This document shows, piece by piece, positions 1 through 11,050 of a stretch of 64,000 nucleotides of DNA. Source of the stretch: Magnetococcales bacterium (GTDB lineage: Bacteria > Pseudomonadota > Magnetococcia > Magnetococcales > JADFXB01). Location: positions 18,477 through 82,476 of the forward strand of contig JADFXB010000003.1 in assembly GCA_015233935.1 (NCBI GenBank), given 5' to 3'. The position numbers were made by a program, and so were the translations under genes. Numbering within the stretch: the stretch's first letter is position 1; each line of letters opens with the position of its first letter. The notes beneath the pieces were generated by a model. That model saw only the letters and a program-made list of their open reading frames with translations. It searched no databases and was not told the origin of the DNA.

Positions 1-2
1 TG

Positions 3-134
3 CGGGATCTCAATGCCCACCTGCGGGATACAGGGGAAATCCGGGGTGGTGGCCCCTCCTTCGGCAACAAGGACCGGTCGCGTTTTCTGCAAGCCCTTGA
101 GGAAGCGATTCAGGCCATCAAGCGCGGACGGTGA
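3..134 (+). CDS. C-terminal end of an unidentified protein (5' truncated by window edge)
   Basis: An open frame enters from the left edge and ends with TGA at 132-134. It gives about 43 residues beginning RDLNAHLRDTGEIRGGG and ending in a basic helix (EEAIQAIKRGR). Its composition looks like a real protein end: a Gly-rich turn, then an amphipathic charged helix. The same DNA read in the frame of the downstream gene gives an unlikely Arg/Ser/Pro-rich sequence, so I treat this frame as the coding one. It stops 43 bp before the amidohydrolase on the same strand, so the two may be co-transcribed. I do not recognise the family from this fragment. Confidence 0.5.
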   Translation, partial: RDLNAHLRDTGEIRGGGPSFGNKDRSRFLQALEEAIQAIKRGR

Positions 135-177
135 TTCATTAAGACAGGATTACGAGAAGCAATCCCTTCTCAATACT

Positions 178-1362
178 ATGCGGTACAACGACATGAACCT
201 GTTAAGTTGTTTACTGGGTAAACGCTGCCTGGAAGGCCCCCCTCCCCTTGATCTGGAACAAAGCCGTTTGGTGGCAGATGCCTGGCAAGGCCTTGACCCC
301 CACCAAATGTGGGATGTGCACGCCCACTTGGCAGGTGTGGGAGACGGGGGTTCAGGTATTTGGGTTCATCCCCGCATGCAAAACCTTGGTCACCTGTCGC
401 CTTTATCCATGCTAATGTTGCGACTTTATCAACGGGCGGGTTGCACCCATTTGGCACCCGGCAGGCAAGATCATGCCTATTGGCAGCGATTGGAAAGCTT
501 GGTGGACGCTTTTCCACCAGGGGTCAAGATCATACTGCTGGCCTTCGATTATTTTTATCGGGAGGATGGTTGTTGTGATCCCATGGCGGGAACCTTCTAC
601 GTTCCCAATGAATGGGCCAGACAACTGGCAGCCAAACGGCCCGACCGTTTCGGCTGGATGGCCTCCATTCACCCTTATGATCCATACTGGGAAAAAAAGC
701 TGCACCTCATCAGCCAATGGCAACCCGGCCCACTGGCCATCAAGTGGCTTCCTCAGTCCATGGGTATTCAGCCCGATTCGGCCCGCTGTTTTGGTTTTTA
801 TCAAGCCCTGGCACAATTGAACCTGCCTTTGTTGACCCATTGCGGCGACGAGAAGGCCACCCATGGGGATGCTCCAGCAGATTGGAACGCCCCCTCTCGC
901 CTGGCCATGGCCTTGGATACCGGGGTGCGGGTCATCGTCGCCCACTGTGCTTCCCTGGGGGGAGCCAAAGGCAAACAAGATAAAATGGGCTATTTTGGTG
1001 AATTCATGACCATGATGGATAATCCAAGATGGAAAAACCTCCTGTTTGGCGACATTTCCGCCACCCTCCTGGTCAATCGTCGGCCTGAAATTCTCCCCAC
1101 CCTGCTCTCACGGGTGGACCTCCACCCAAGGCTGCTCTATGGCTCCGACTATCCCCTGCCTGCTGCCTGTTTTATCAGTGTAGCACAACAGCTACAAAGA
1201 GGGTTAATCCATAAAAAACAAGCGGAAATCTTGCAACAAATTTTACCCTATAACCCCCTGCTCTTTCATTTTCTGTTGGTACGCTGGCTTAACTACCAAG
1301 GTATTGGTTTTTCCCCCCAGGTGTTTCACACTGACCGTTTTTTCTCCCCATTCAAAAATTGA
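178..1362 (+). CDS. Amidohydrolase family protein (TIM-barrel metal-dependent hydrolase)
   Basis: About 394 residues from ATG 178. The frame stays open further upstream, but that part overlaps the end of another gene and looks non-coding. Metal-ligand motifs are in the expected order: DVHAHL near residue 46, a central THCGDE, then VIVAHC, and a late GSDYP carrying the usual barrel-end aspartate. This matches the amidohydrolase-2 family (ACMSD/uracil-5-carboxylate-decarboxylase-like), which hydrolyses or decarboxylates small organic substrates in the cytoplasm. The substrate cannot be read from sequence. The 3' end overlaps the convergent DUF1302 gene by 11 bp. Family is fairly sure; the exact start (178 or 193) is less so because no strong ribosome site is visible. 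Confidence 0.8.
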   Translation: MRYNDMNLLSCLLGKRCLEGPPPLDLEQSRLVADAWQGLDPHQMWDVHAHLAGVGDGGSGIWVHPRMQNLGHLSPLSMLMLRLYQRAGCTHLAPGRQDHAYWQRLESLVDAFPPGVKIILLAFDYFYREDGCCDPMAGTFYVPNEWARQLAAKRPDRFGWMASIHPYDPYWEKKLHLISQWQPGPLAIKWLPQSMGIQPDSARCFGFYQALAQLNLPLLTHCGDEKATHGDAPADWNAPSRLAMALDTGVRVIVAHCASLGGAKGKQDKMGYFGEFMTMMDNPRWKNLLFGDISATLLVNRRPEILPTLLSRVDLHPRLLYGSDYPLPAACFISVAQQLQRGLIHKKQAEILQQILPYNPLLFHFLLVRWLNYQGIGFSPQVFHTDRFFSPFKN

Positions 1363-3157
1363 CCCCGACAACCAGGGTGACGTTATCCCGATCAACCAGC
1401 ACATTGTAGGCCCCACCTGCCATATGGGTGTATTGAACCTCGGCAAAATATTTTTTATTCCAATCGGCACGCAAACCTGGACGCAAGGAAGTGCGATTTT
1501 GTAAAAAAATTCCATCATGGGAGTAGCCCTTGATATCATGGGTAAACATAAGAGAAGGGGTGAGCCTGGCGGCCAGGAAGGCGTCGGGATAACTGGCAGA
1601 CAGGTGCAAACGGTAGCCCCAGGCATCCGAAGTAATGAACCCATCATGGGTACAGGATTTTTGGGCAAGAGAGTTATCGGAACAAGGTTGCCCATTGATG
1701 GCGGCAATGCCGTAAGCGTCGGACCGACCGTAGCGCAACACCCCTGGATCGGGCAAACCCGCAATGTGGCTCCAGCCGATTTCCCCGCCCAGCAATACCC
1801 GTTCCGCCCCCCAGGTGGCTGGAATCCCCTTGTTTATACCCAGGCTGGTGGTGGTAACTGGATACCGATCGTAACCATCAAGGGATCCACCAAGGGGAAT
1901 TCCGTTGGTACCCTTGGCCAGATTCAGTGCCGAGGTGGGAGAACGGCCTACAAAGGCGGCAATCAGGTCGGAGGCATTCAGACTGAGGGGCTGATTGGGA
2001 CGATAAGAAATTTCACCAAATATCCGCATGGATGCATCCAAATTGGTCTCAAAGCTGGCACCGTATAATTGGATGTTTTCTGGGTAGACCATGGCATAAC
2101 GAAGGCCATTCGGACCGGCCAATCGGCTAACCACTGTTCCAAAACCTGCCGAGACATCAGGATTGAAGGCCTTAACACTCGGATTCCTGCTGTGATAGTT
2201 CATCAGGTAGGCGCGAAATCCGGTGCGCCAGCCCGTTGGGCTATAACGCAACGACAGGCCGTACTGTCCAAAGTTACTCACCTCTTCATCCGGGCTTCGT
2301 TTCGGATACATTCCCGTAGCCAAGGCGTTGACATCGCTCAGGTTGCCCAGTACCGAAGCATAATTGCAGCCAGCGGGGGCGTAATTAACCAGGGCGAAAA
2401 AGGTGCCACATCCTGGCAAGACGTTGGGACGAAATTCATAAGGGAAAACCCCGTCCACTTCCCACTGCTGACCACTTTTCAGATTGGCATAGAGCATTCC
2501 CAAAGGTACACGCCCCTCCTCCGGCAATACCCCAGGACGTTGCCGTGCCGGATAGTCTATGGGGTTGATGGCATCCACCCCTCCCCCTATCCACTGGGCA
2601 CCCCCCCAACGAACCACCTGACGACCCAGGCGCAGATTCAGTTTGGACGAATCGTTCACGTCGAACCTGCCAAAGAGGTAGAGATCATCCAGCAGAATGT
2701 TGCTGAACTTTGCTTCAGGAGCGAAGCCGTTGTCACTTAAGGGAATATTGGGCTGAAATCCATTAACACTATTTCCGTAGGGCCGATTCCCATGCTCCAG
2801 GGTAAAATCGTACCAAGCCCTGGACTTGGCAAACAGTCCCAACTCCTGCCATTTGATCTCCAGGTTGAGATTGCCCTTGAGTACGGTAGAGACCGGTTGG
2901 CCCGACTTGAAATTGAGATCATTGGTGCCTGTGTTTCCAGCGAGTTGCCCGCTCCTGCCAACTTGCTGGGCCGCCGTCTCTCCCAGCACTGCGGGATTGG
3001 GCGATTCGGTTCGGAGGGTGGTTCCAGCCGTTATCGTACCGGTGAATTTTACCTCGATATCCTTTCCGAACTGAAAATCCGTGGCCTGGGCCGCAACCAC
3101 TGGCAAGAGCGCAAGAATAATAAACATGATATAGAAAAACGGATGATCTATACGCAT
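1352..3157 (-). CDS. DUF1302 family outer-membrane porin-like protein
   Basis: A 601-residue precursor with an N-terminal hydrophobic signal (about residues 8-25, cleavage near AQA). The rest is a long beta-rich, Gly/Asn/aromatic-rich chain ending in VGVNF, the terminal Phe expected for outer-membrane barrel insertion. The motif around LRLGRQVVRWGGA followed by a D-x-INPIDYPA segment is characteristic of DUF1302, a family of large outer-membrane proteins often next to DUF1329 or RND lipid-export genes. No DUF1329 partner is present here. AAGGAATCAGG precedes the ATG. It is likely a channel or lipid/hydrophobic-compound porin; the substrate is unknown. Confidence 0.82.
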   Translation of the reverse strand: MRIDHPFFYIMFIILALLPVVAAQATDFQFGKDIEVKFTGTITAGTTLRTESPNPAVLGETAAQQVGRSGQLAGNTGTNDLNFKSGQPVSTVLKGNLNLEIKWQELGLFAKSRAWYDFTLEHGNRPYGNSVNGFQPNIPLSDNGFAPEAKFSNILLDDLYLFGRFDVNDSSKLNLRLGRQVVRWGGAQWIGGGVDAINPIDYPARQRPGVLPEEGRVPLGMLYANLKSGQQWEVDGVFPYEFRPNVLPGCGTFFALVNYAPAGCNYASVLGNLSDVNALATGMYPKRSPDEEVSNFGQYGLSLRYSPTGWRTGFRAYLMNYHSRNPSVKAFNPDVSAGFGTVVSRLAGPNGLRYAMVYPENIQLYGASFETNLDASMRIFGEISYRPNQPLSLNASDLIAAFVGRSPTSALNLAKGTNGIPLGGSLDGYDRYPVTTTSLGINKGIPATWGAERVLLGGEIGWSHIAGLPDPGVLRYGRSDAYGIAAINGQPCSDNSLAQKSCTHDGFITSDAWGYRLHLSASYPDAFLAARLTPSLMFTHDIKGYSHDGIFLQNRTSLRPGLRADWNKKYFAEVQYTHMAGGAYNVLVDRDNVTLVVGVNF

Positions 3158-3340
3158 CCTGATTCCTTGATGAGCCGATCCAGCTCTTATATAGCATTAT
3201 AAAAGTTGGATTCATCCAATTTAATTAATAACCTTTATAAATTATTTTGAGCAGGTCTTTACCTTTCCTGAATAATTGACCCTGTTCCTGGCTTCTTCCA
3301 GGGAGAAAGCAAAATCGTACCCAAACATAGCTAATATCCA

Positions 3341-4633
3341 TCATGAACTGCCGACCTGGATGCCTTCGGGATGATCGTCTGTGCAGTAAACCACCGTATT
3401 GCGTCCCCCGTTTTTGGCTTTGTAAAGCATGGTATCGGCCATAGCCAGCGTTGTTTCCAAATCTCCTTCAATTTCAGCCGCCACCCCGATGCTTATGGTG
3501 ACTTTTATGGTTTTGTCGTTGACCATAATTTCCTCCTCCGCCACAAATTGGCGCAACTGGTCAAAAATTTGCTCAATTTTATCTGGGCTGAGATTGACGG
3601 CAAGGATGGCAAACTCCTCGCCTCCCATGCGGGCAACAATATCGGTGGTGCGAAAATGTTTTTCAGCAATCATGGCGACCTGTTTGAGAACCAGGTCGCC
3701 CACATCATGGCCATAAGTGTCATTGATCTTTTTAAAGTGATCGATATCCAGCATGGCGGTGGTAAGATGGATTTGTTGCCGCTTGGCACTTGAGAAGAGC
3801 TTTTTGCCAGCCTCAAAAAAATACCGCCTATTGTTTAGTCCGGTAAGAAAGTCCCGTATGACAGCATCGTTGAGGGCACGTACCTTTTCCAAAAGATTCA
3901 TATTGACTGTCACACGGCAGAAAAATTCTTCGGAAAGAAACGGTTTGTTGATAAAGTCATTTGCCCCATTTTTAATAAACTTTGTGGAAAGAAGGTTGTT
4001 TCCATAGGCAGATAAACCAATGATGACCAACTCTTCTTGAGAAAACCTGGCGCGGATGCGTTTGATTAAACTGAAACCATCCATTTCCGGCATATTATAA
4101 TCAGTCAAAACCAACCGCACATCCCCTTCTTTTTCCAGAATTTTCAGTGCCTCCTGCCCATTGGAAGCCTCCATCACCTGGTACATGTGAAGTGCTAACA
4201 GATTGATCTGATGCTGACGCGAGCTTTTGGAATCGTCCACCACCAAAGCCTTGATAAACCGGTTGCGGGTGATGCGGTGAATCATGGAAATCACATAATC
4301 AATAGAGCTGGAACTCTCCTTGAATACATAGTCGATAATCCCCTTTGAAAGAATTTGCTCCCGCATATTGTCGTCGAACTCACCGGTGAAGACGATAATG
4401 GGTATTTGAAAGGATTGCACAACATCCACGATCTCTCCTTGTGGAGAGTCTGGCAGGTTGAGATCCAGTAAGCCCAAGAAAAAATCATTTTCTTCAGACA
4501 GAATTTTTTTTGCCTCGGCCATGGTCATGGCAAGCGAGACGCGATAGTTACCATCTACTTCGATACGGCTTTTAAGAAGATTGGCAAACACTTTGGAATC
4601 TTCGACCACCAATATTTTATATGCAGAAGTCAT
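3341..4633 (-). CDS. Two-receiver diguanylate cyclase response regulator (REC-REC-GGDEF, PleD-like)
   Basis: 430 residues. The first receiver (about 6-120) has VVED near the start and LLDLNLPDSP as the phospho-acceptor region. The second receiver (about 127-245) has VVDDSKSSR, LTDYNMPEMDG and NKPF. A GGDEF domain (about 262-420) has DIDHFKKIND and an intact GGEEF active loop. An RTTD sequence five residues upstream of GGEEF is a complete RxxD inhibitory site. The predicted activity is synthesis of c-di-GMP from two GTP, controlled by receiver phosphorylation and product feedback. AAGGA lies upstream of the ATG. It sits 24 bp downstream of a ruined GGDEF gene on the same strand, so it probably once formed an operon with it. 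Confidence 0.9.
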   Translation of the reverse strand: MTSAYKILVVEDSKVFANLLKSRIEVDGNYRVSLAMTMAEAKKILSEENDFFLGLLDLNLPDSPQGEIVDVVQSFQIPIIVFTGEFDDNMREQILSKGIIDYVFKESSSSIDYVISMIHRITRNRFIKALVVDDSKSSRQHQINLLALHMYQVMEASNGQEALKILEKEGDVRLVLTDYNMPEMDGFSLIKRIRARFSQEELVIIGLSAYGNNLLSTKFIKNGANDFINKPFLSEEFFCRVTVNMNLLEKVRALNDAVIRDFLTGLNNRRYFFEAGKKLFSSAKRQQIHLTTAMLDIDHFKKINDTYGHDVGDLVLKQVAMIAEKHFRTTDIVARMGGEEFAILAVNLSPDKIEQIFDQLRQFVAEEEIMVNDKTIKVTISIGVAAEIEGDLETTLAMADTMLYKAKNGGRNTVVYCTDDHPEGIQVGSS

Positions 4634-4657
4634 GGGGAATCCTTATTCTAAGCTTAT

Positions 4658-5046
4658 TTAACGACATATGACCTGGTTACGTCCATGGTGTTTACATTGG
4701 TAAAGCACCTTATCGACCACCTTAATCAGATCCATAAATATATCTTGCATGGATGGGGTGAAGGAAGCAACCCCAATGCTTAGTGTGACAAAATCAGCAG
4801 CCTTGGACTTGGCATGAGGAATTTTCAGATCACGCACGGCTTCCAGAATACGATTGGCCACCACCTTGCCCCTTCTCCTCCCCCATAGCGGGCGGCAAGC
4901 TTCACCATTTGTGGCATGGCCCTACTGATGGCTGCGACCATTTTTTTGAGGCATGCATCTCCCTCGGCAGGACCATAGAGGTCATTGTAGAGTTTGAAAT
5001 GGTCGATACCCATCAAAGTCAGGGAAAATAAATGACCATAACGCAT
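4658..5046 (-). pseudogene. Broken diguanylate cyclase (GGDEF) gene fragment
   Basis: Two overlapping leftward frames carry consecutive pieces of one GGDEF domain. The upstream piece contains LTLMGIDHFKLYNDLYG, then ARYGGGEGA where a GG(D/E)EF loop is expected. The downstream piece (from about 4864) continues VVANRILEAVRDLKI and ends with ADFVTLSIGVASF and KHHGRNQV, the normal GGDEF end. The frame changes around 4864-4885, exactly at the active-site loop. The part upstream of DHFK is missing because IS481-like transposase sequence starts at about 5042. It is therefore truncated and frameshifted and cannot make an active cyclase. Confidence 0.8.
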
Positions 5047-5294
5047 TTTGGATAAATTCTACAGCCTGGAGTTTCGACGAAAACTGTTTAAGCCTTGAGG
5101 AGCTTCAAACAGAATTGGATGCATGGATAGATCTGTGCAACCGCGAACGCTCACACTCTGGGAACTATTTTTACGGGAAAACTCCGATGCAAACCTTCCT
5201 GGATTCCAAAAAAAATTGCACAGGAAAAAAATCCTGGAACGATTTTACCAAACAGACAGAACCAAGGCCGTATGACCCATTTTTGTCAGATTAA
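5042..5294 (+). mobile_element. IS481-type transposase C-terminal remnant, frameshifted
   Basis: From about 5054 the plus strand reads KFYSLEFRRKLFK, then shifts frame near 5090 and continues SLEELQTELDAWIDLCNRER, followed by HSGNYFYGKTPMQTFLDS and TAA at 5292. This is the distinctive end of the IS481-family integrase core (frame-lost NxERxHxG...YGKTPMQTF pattern). The rest of the element, including its left end, is absent. It abuts and truncates the GGDEF pseudogene on the opposite strand. Family call is from remembered motifs; inverted repeats were not found. Confidence 0.75.
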
Positions 5295-5316
5295 GCCTTG
5301 ACAAGTACAATTGATG

Positions 5317-5367
5317 AGCCGATGCCAGGGGGAGTACTCGCCCCCCTGGCATCGGCTACTCTTTTTT
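5317..5367 (+). terminator. Strong hairpin with T-run (rho-independent terminator)
   Basis: A perfect 16-bp inverted repeat (5317-5332 paired with 5342-5357, arms AGCCGATGCCAGGGGG and complement) has a 9-nt loop and is followed on the plus strand by TTTTTT at 5362-5367. Orientation fits the end of the transposase remnant. The same stem could also stop leftward transcription of katG, although no T-run lies on that side. Confidence 0.75.
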
Positions 5368-5465
5368 GCTATAGGCGCAGCAGTTCCCCCAACATTATGG
5401 GAATTATACATCTACGCCTTGTCCCCTCAAATACGCTTCAGCCGGAAGATCGACTCTTTTCCTGG

Positions 5466-7691
<2,226 letters not shown>

Positions 7692-7868
7692 TCAAGTTTC
7701 TCCTTGCTCAGCCCCCTGACCCGGTGCTCGGATCCCATCTTCGCGTTGCCCTATCCTTTGGTCAGGCTGAAGACTCGTTTGAGATATACGGGCAAAGATT
7801 AACCACCGTTCGCGGAAAATGGGTGATCGAGGCGAAAGAGCGCGAATTCCGTCCATAGACCGTGTGGA

Positions 7869-8822
7869 TCACACTACCAGGAGTCCACGTTTTTCGGCCA
7901 AAGTGACGATGGCCTCCGTACCGCTGTTAAACTCGATATGGTCTACTTCAACGCCATCGCTAAAAATAACCCCTTCCTCAGGCATTTGTGAAACAAGTCG
8001 CAGACATTTATTTTTGTCAATACGTCCAATCACCAGTTCCGCCGCCGTGGTCCGGCTGGGAAATGGTTCGCGTACAAACCAGTGGAGATGATCGGATTCC
8101 CAGGGAAAGGCCCCATGATGGGTATCGTTTGGCATCAGCTCCCAAATCTTGGTCCCGAGCAATGCCTGGGTGGTGGCCATCCAGCCCGAATAGATACTTT
8201 TCAACCATCCTGTCGAGCCTAGACCCGTGGAAATAATGATCCCACTGGAGGATTGCACCTCCTGCCGATCCCCCACATCCAGCAGATAACGGGCCGAGAC
8301 ATGGGACTTTTTGCCAATAAACAGGTCATTGACAGCCAACAGGCTTTGTCCGTTGTTCAATGTTGCACGGGCCATGCTTACCACCTTGACGGGCCGTTTG
8401 CGGGCGGTTTCCTCACCCATGACCCGATCCAGGTCATCGATGGTGAAAGGTAACAGGACACCATCCCAACGGGCTGGGTCGGGATTGACCCCCGTTACCC
8501 GCTGACCATCAAGATATTTCAGGGTATTCGCCACCAGACCATCCTGACCGAGGACCACAACCGTATCTTCCGGTCCGAAAATAAAATTAGGCAAAAAACG
8601 ACGTTCCAGACGTTGCACAAGGCCAAAGTTGCGGAGAATCTCCCCCGCTCTGGCGACGGCGGTCTGGTATCCAAAGTGCTCAGAAAGATAATCGGAAAAA
8701 TCGCTACCAAGGTGCTCGATATAAAAGCGTGCCTGCTCAATGGTGTTGTAGCGTGCAACCAGTTCGTCCAATCGGGTTTGGCGCACTACCAGGACAATCT
8801 TTCTGGCCAAGGGATCGGCCAT
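7869..8822 (-). CDS. NAD kinase-like protein (ATP-NAD/AcoX fold) with altered GGDG motif
   Basis: 317 residues. After an N-terminal helical part, VVVLGQDGLVANTLKYL aligns with the GGDGT phosphate-binding motif of NAD kinases, but reads GQDGL. Further landmarks are AVNDLFIGKK (normally xxNExxI) and SSGIIISTGLGSTGW (normally DGxxxxTPTGSTAY), so the fold is clear. These deviations in all three conserved segments suggest changed substrate or lost kinase activity. Its ATG lies 1 bp after the stop of the SPFH gene (TGA-C-ATG), so the two are translationally linked. It could be an authentic NAD kinase variant or a binding subunit working with the SPFH protein. Confidence 0.75.
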   Translation of the reverse strand: MADPLARKIVLVVRQTRLDELVARYNTIEQARFYIEHLGSDFSDYLSEHFGYQTAVARAGEILRNFGLVQRLERRFLPNFIFGPEDTVVVLGQDGLVANTLKYLDGQRVTGVNPDPARWDGVLLPFTIDDLDRVMGEETARKRPVKVVSMARATLNNGQSLLAVNDLFIGKKSHVSARYLLDVGDRQEVQSSSGIIISTGLGSTGWLKSIYSGWMATTQALLGTKIWELMPNDTHHGAFPWESDHLHWFVREPFPSRTTAAELVIGRIDKNKCLRLVSQMPEEGVIFSDGVEVDHIEFNSGTEAIVTLAEKRGLLVV

Positions 8823-8823
8823 G

Positions 8824-9843
8824 TCACGCCCTCCCTTGCTTCCCTATAATCTCGTTAAGAAGGTCAGGAGAAATGTTGAGTTGACCAATTTTATTGGCAT
8901 TTTCGGCTATATCGCGAAAAGCAAGGGCCATCAACTGCCCTGGATTCATGCCAACGGTTGCCAACGCCTGCAAAATTTTTGCATCACTTCCAGCAAAAGA
9001 TTTCAGCACGGCTTCGATGGCATAGGCTTGGTCGTCGGCTTCACGTCTGGCATTGGACGAGGCGCATTCCACCAATTGGCGGCGTCGTTCCTCGAGAAAA
9101 ATTTGCCCTTCCATATCCTCCTGGGCGATCAACCGCTCCTTTTCCCGAACCGAACGGTCGGCCTCCACCTGAACCTCCCGTACTTGCCGACGCTTGGTTT
9201 CGATGGCAATTTCGGTGTCCGGTTCGTTCTGGCGAATAATCCGTTCCTGTTCCACAGCGGCGTTTCGCCGGGCGTAGGTGGCTTCATCCGCCAGACGCAG
9301 CAGCTCCTCCCGCACTTCCGCTTCCATAGCCCGTGCCGTTTCAGGCTTGGGTTTCACCGCCAGGATGGAAAGGCCAAGAATTTCGGTGCCAAGGGCTACC
9401 ACGGTCTGCTCATTTCGCAATATTTCAAGAACACGGGATACAAGGCCATCATTGGCTGACAGAGCCTCCTTCAAGGGCATGGTACCCACCTGGAAGGTTA
9501 AGGCCACCCGTGCCTGATCAATCAGACGTTGGGGCAGTTTTTCTGGATCATCGGAAAGATGTTGTCCGTTGGCATCTACGGAAAAATCCATCAGCTCTGA
9601 AGTCTTCCGAGGATGGCTGATACGGTAAGTGAGTTGTCCCTGGATGGTGATCTCCTGGAAGTCTGCGGTGACCTGCTCAAACATGAAGGGCACGTTGACG
9701 CTTCCCGTAGGAACCACCACCACGGAAACCATGGGGGCAAAATAGAACAGGGCAAGTCCTGCTCCCTCCCGAAGGGGTTTCCCATTGCGAAATACGATGA
9801 CATACTGGGTGGGTTGGGTCTTCAGGTATCTGAATCCGAACAT
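8824..9843 (-). CDS. SPFH/Band 7 (stomatin-prohibitin-flotillin) domain protein
   Basis: 339 residues from the ATG at 9843, preceded by CAGGGAAAA; a longer frame starts at 9951 but has no ribosome site and an unconvincing N-terminus. The SPFH domain spans about residues 5-200 (QYVIVFRNGKPLREGAGLAL, then PTGSVNVPF). A long charged, Glu/Arg-rich coiled-coil segment (about 205-285) follows, then an Ala-rich end with MNPGQLMALAFRDIAENA. There is no clear N-terminal membrane helix, only a moderately hydrophobic stretch (LALFYFAPMVSVVVV). SPFH proteins assemble into membrane-associated rings or scaffolds. It is co-transcribed with the NAD-kinase-like gene downstream, and the pairing suggests a joint role. 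Confidence 0.85.
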   Translation of the reverse strand: MFGFRYLKTQPTQYVIVFRNGKPLREGAGLALFYFAPMVSVVVVPTGSVNVPFMFEQVTADFQEITIQGQLTYRISHPRKTSELMDFSVDANGQHLSDDPEKLPQRLIDQARVALTFQVGTMPLKEALSANDGLVSRVLEILRNEQTVVALGTEILGLSILAVKPKPETARAMEAEVREELLRLADEATYARRNAAVEQERIIRQNEPDTEIAIETKRRQVREVQVEADRSVREKERLIAQEDMEGQIFLEERRRQLVECASSNARREADDQAYAIEAVLKSFAGSDAKILQALATVGMNPGQLMALAFRDIAENANKIGQLNISPDLLNEIIGKQGRA

Positions 9844-10119
9844 AAAATTTTCCCTGGTATTTTTAAAATGGATTGGGATCCTGATTGTCAGTTCATGCCA
9901 AGTTTTTGGGATCAACGGGATGCGACTTACTCCGCCCACCAGACGGTCCAACAGAGCAACTATCGTCCCCTGTTCTTCCTGTTATGGCAAGAAAAAAATG
10001 GCAATCAGATCCAGGAATTCCAGGGAAGTCATTTCCACCCCCTGCGCACCCGATGGGTCTATTTAGCAGTCCGTTGATAATACATAAATCATTTACTATA
10101 CTGTAGGCACCTTGAACCA

Positions 10120-10386
10120 TTGAGGAGGGTATCAGATATCGGCAGGCCGGATGAGCGAAGTTTTGAGCATGTGCTGGACCGAAGTGGCATGAGGAGGGTG
10201 TGGTTGCAGGGTCAGGAAAATGTCTCCAAACGATACCTGATTCACGTCGCGGGGTTCAATCTTGGCATCCTGATGCGCCATTTGACCGGGAAAGGAACGC
10301 CCAAAGGGTGGGCTGACCGCCGCCACCTCTTTATTTTCGTCCTGGTTACGCCTTTTGGCCAGCTTTGGGGAATCGGTCTGCCTTGA
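10120..10386 (+). mobile_element. DDE transposase C-terminal remnant
   Basis: The frame containing RSFEHVLDRSGMRRVWLQGQ and then ENVSKRYLIHVAGFNLGILM with KGTP matches what I remember as the end of IS4/IS1182-like DDE transposases (R-G-x-ENxxKRYLxHxAxxNLxxLxR). Only about 80 residues remain; no start, catalytic DDE residues or terminal repeats are seen. The protein-like part begins near 10140. It lies on the same strand as the IS481-type remnant at 5.0-5.3 kb, so the katG-to-SPFH block is flanked by insertion-sequence debris. Family assignment within DDE transposases is uncertain. Confidence 0.6.
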
Positions 10387-10459
10387 TTCCCATTTTAGAG
10401 TAAATCGTATATAGAATTTTTTTCAATTGAAATGTAAGCCTACAAAAAACGATAATAAA

Positions 10460-10491
10460 AAACCCTCCGGTCGCTTCCACCCGGAGGGTTT
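10460..10491 (-). terminator. Bidirectional hairpin terminator after the small secreted-protein genes
   Basis: An 11-bp inverted repeat (AAACCCTCCGG at 10460-10470 with its complement at 10481-10491) has a 10-nt loop. Read leftwards it is followed by a T-rich run (complement of ATAATAAAAAA), ideal for ending the two small genes at 10.5-11.05 kb. Read rightwards TTTT also follows. Confidence 0.8.
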
Positions 10492-10518
10492 TTGAACTGC
10501 CTTAACTACTGTGGAGGA

Positions 10519-10752
10519 TTATTTCTTTTCCACCACCGGGGCCGCACCCTTGACTTCGCCCTCTTTCTTTTCCGCCTTCTTTTCCACCTTGCCAGCGGGT
10601 TTCACAGGCTGTCCACCCTGGGGAGAGGCGGGTTGGGCTGCGGTCTGGGCAGCAGGTTGCGCCGGAGCAGCGGAAGTGGCTTCATTACCAGCCAGGGCAC
10701 CTTGAGCCAACATCAAACCGGAGACCAACAGGGCAGCATACAGGGTTTTCAT
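10519..10752 (-). CDS. Small secreted Ala/Pro/Gln/Lys-rich protein, downstream copy
   Basis: 77 residues. The first 21 (MKTLYAALLVSGLMLAQGALA) form a clear Sec signal peptide with an ALA cleavage site. The mature part is low-complexity: Ala/Pro/Gln-rich, then QGGQPVKPAGK, then a lysine/glutamate block (KVEKKAEKKEGEV) and the end PVVEKK. It is near-identical to the copy 61 bp upstream. GAGGAG precedes the ATG. The mature protein would be a disordered, strongly basic periplasmic or exported peptide. No cysteines or known domain; function unknown. Confidence 0.72.
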   Translation of the reverse strand: MKTLYAALLVSGLMLAQGALAGNEATSAAPAQPAAQTAAQPASPQGGQPVKPAGKVEKKAEKKEGEVKGAAPVVEKK

Positions 10753-10813
10753 GATTCACACTCCTCAAGTTTTGGATTTATTCTGAAGATCATCTTTACT
10801 GCTTGCTCAATGA

Positions 10814-11050
10814 TTATTTCTTTTCAACCACCGGGGCGGTGCTCTTGCTCACCTCACCCTCTTTCTTTTCCGCTTTCTTTTCCACCTTGCCAGCGGGTTT
10901 CACAGGCTGTCCACCCTGGGGAGAGGCGGGTTGGGCTGCGGTCTGGGCGGCAGGTTGCGCCGGGGCGGCGGGGGCAGCTTCCGTACCGGCCAAAGCACCT
11001 TGGGCCAACATCAAACCAGAGACCAACAGAGCGGCATACAGGGTTTTCAT
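10814..11050 (-). CDS. Small secreted Ala/Pro/Gln/Lys-rich protein, upstream copy
   Basis: 78 residues, with the same signal peptide and the same PAGK/KVEKKAEKKEGEV core as the downstream copy. It differs only around TEAAPA (NEATSA in the other copy) and just before the end (SKSTAPVVEKK versus KGAAPVVEKK). GGAG lies before the ATG. Identical architecture, the tandem order and one shared terminator indicate a recent duplication still expressed as one transcript. The concentration of differences at the mature N-terminus and near the C-terminus may be drift. Function unknown. Confidence 0.72.
   Translation of the reverse strand: MKTLYAALLVSGLMLAQGALAGTEAAPAAPAQPAAQTAAQPASPQGGQPVKPAGKVEKKAEKKEGEVSKSTAPVVEKK

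Noticed and set aside
13..177. N-terminal extension of the amidohydrolase
   Set aside because: Overlaps the end of another, better-looking coding frame, and the residues are low-quality.
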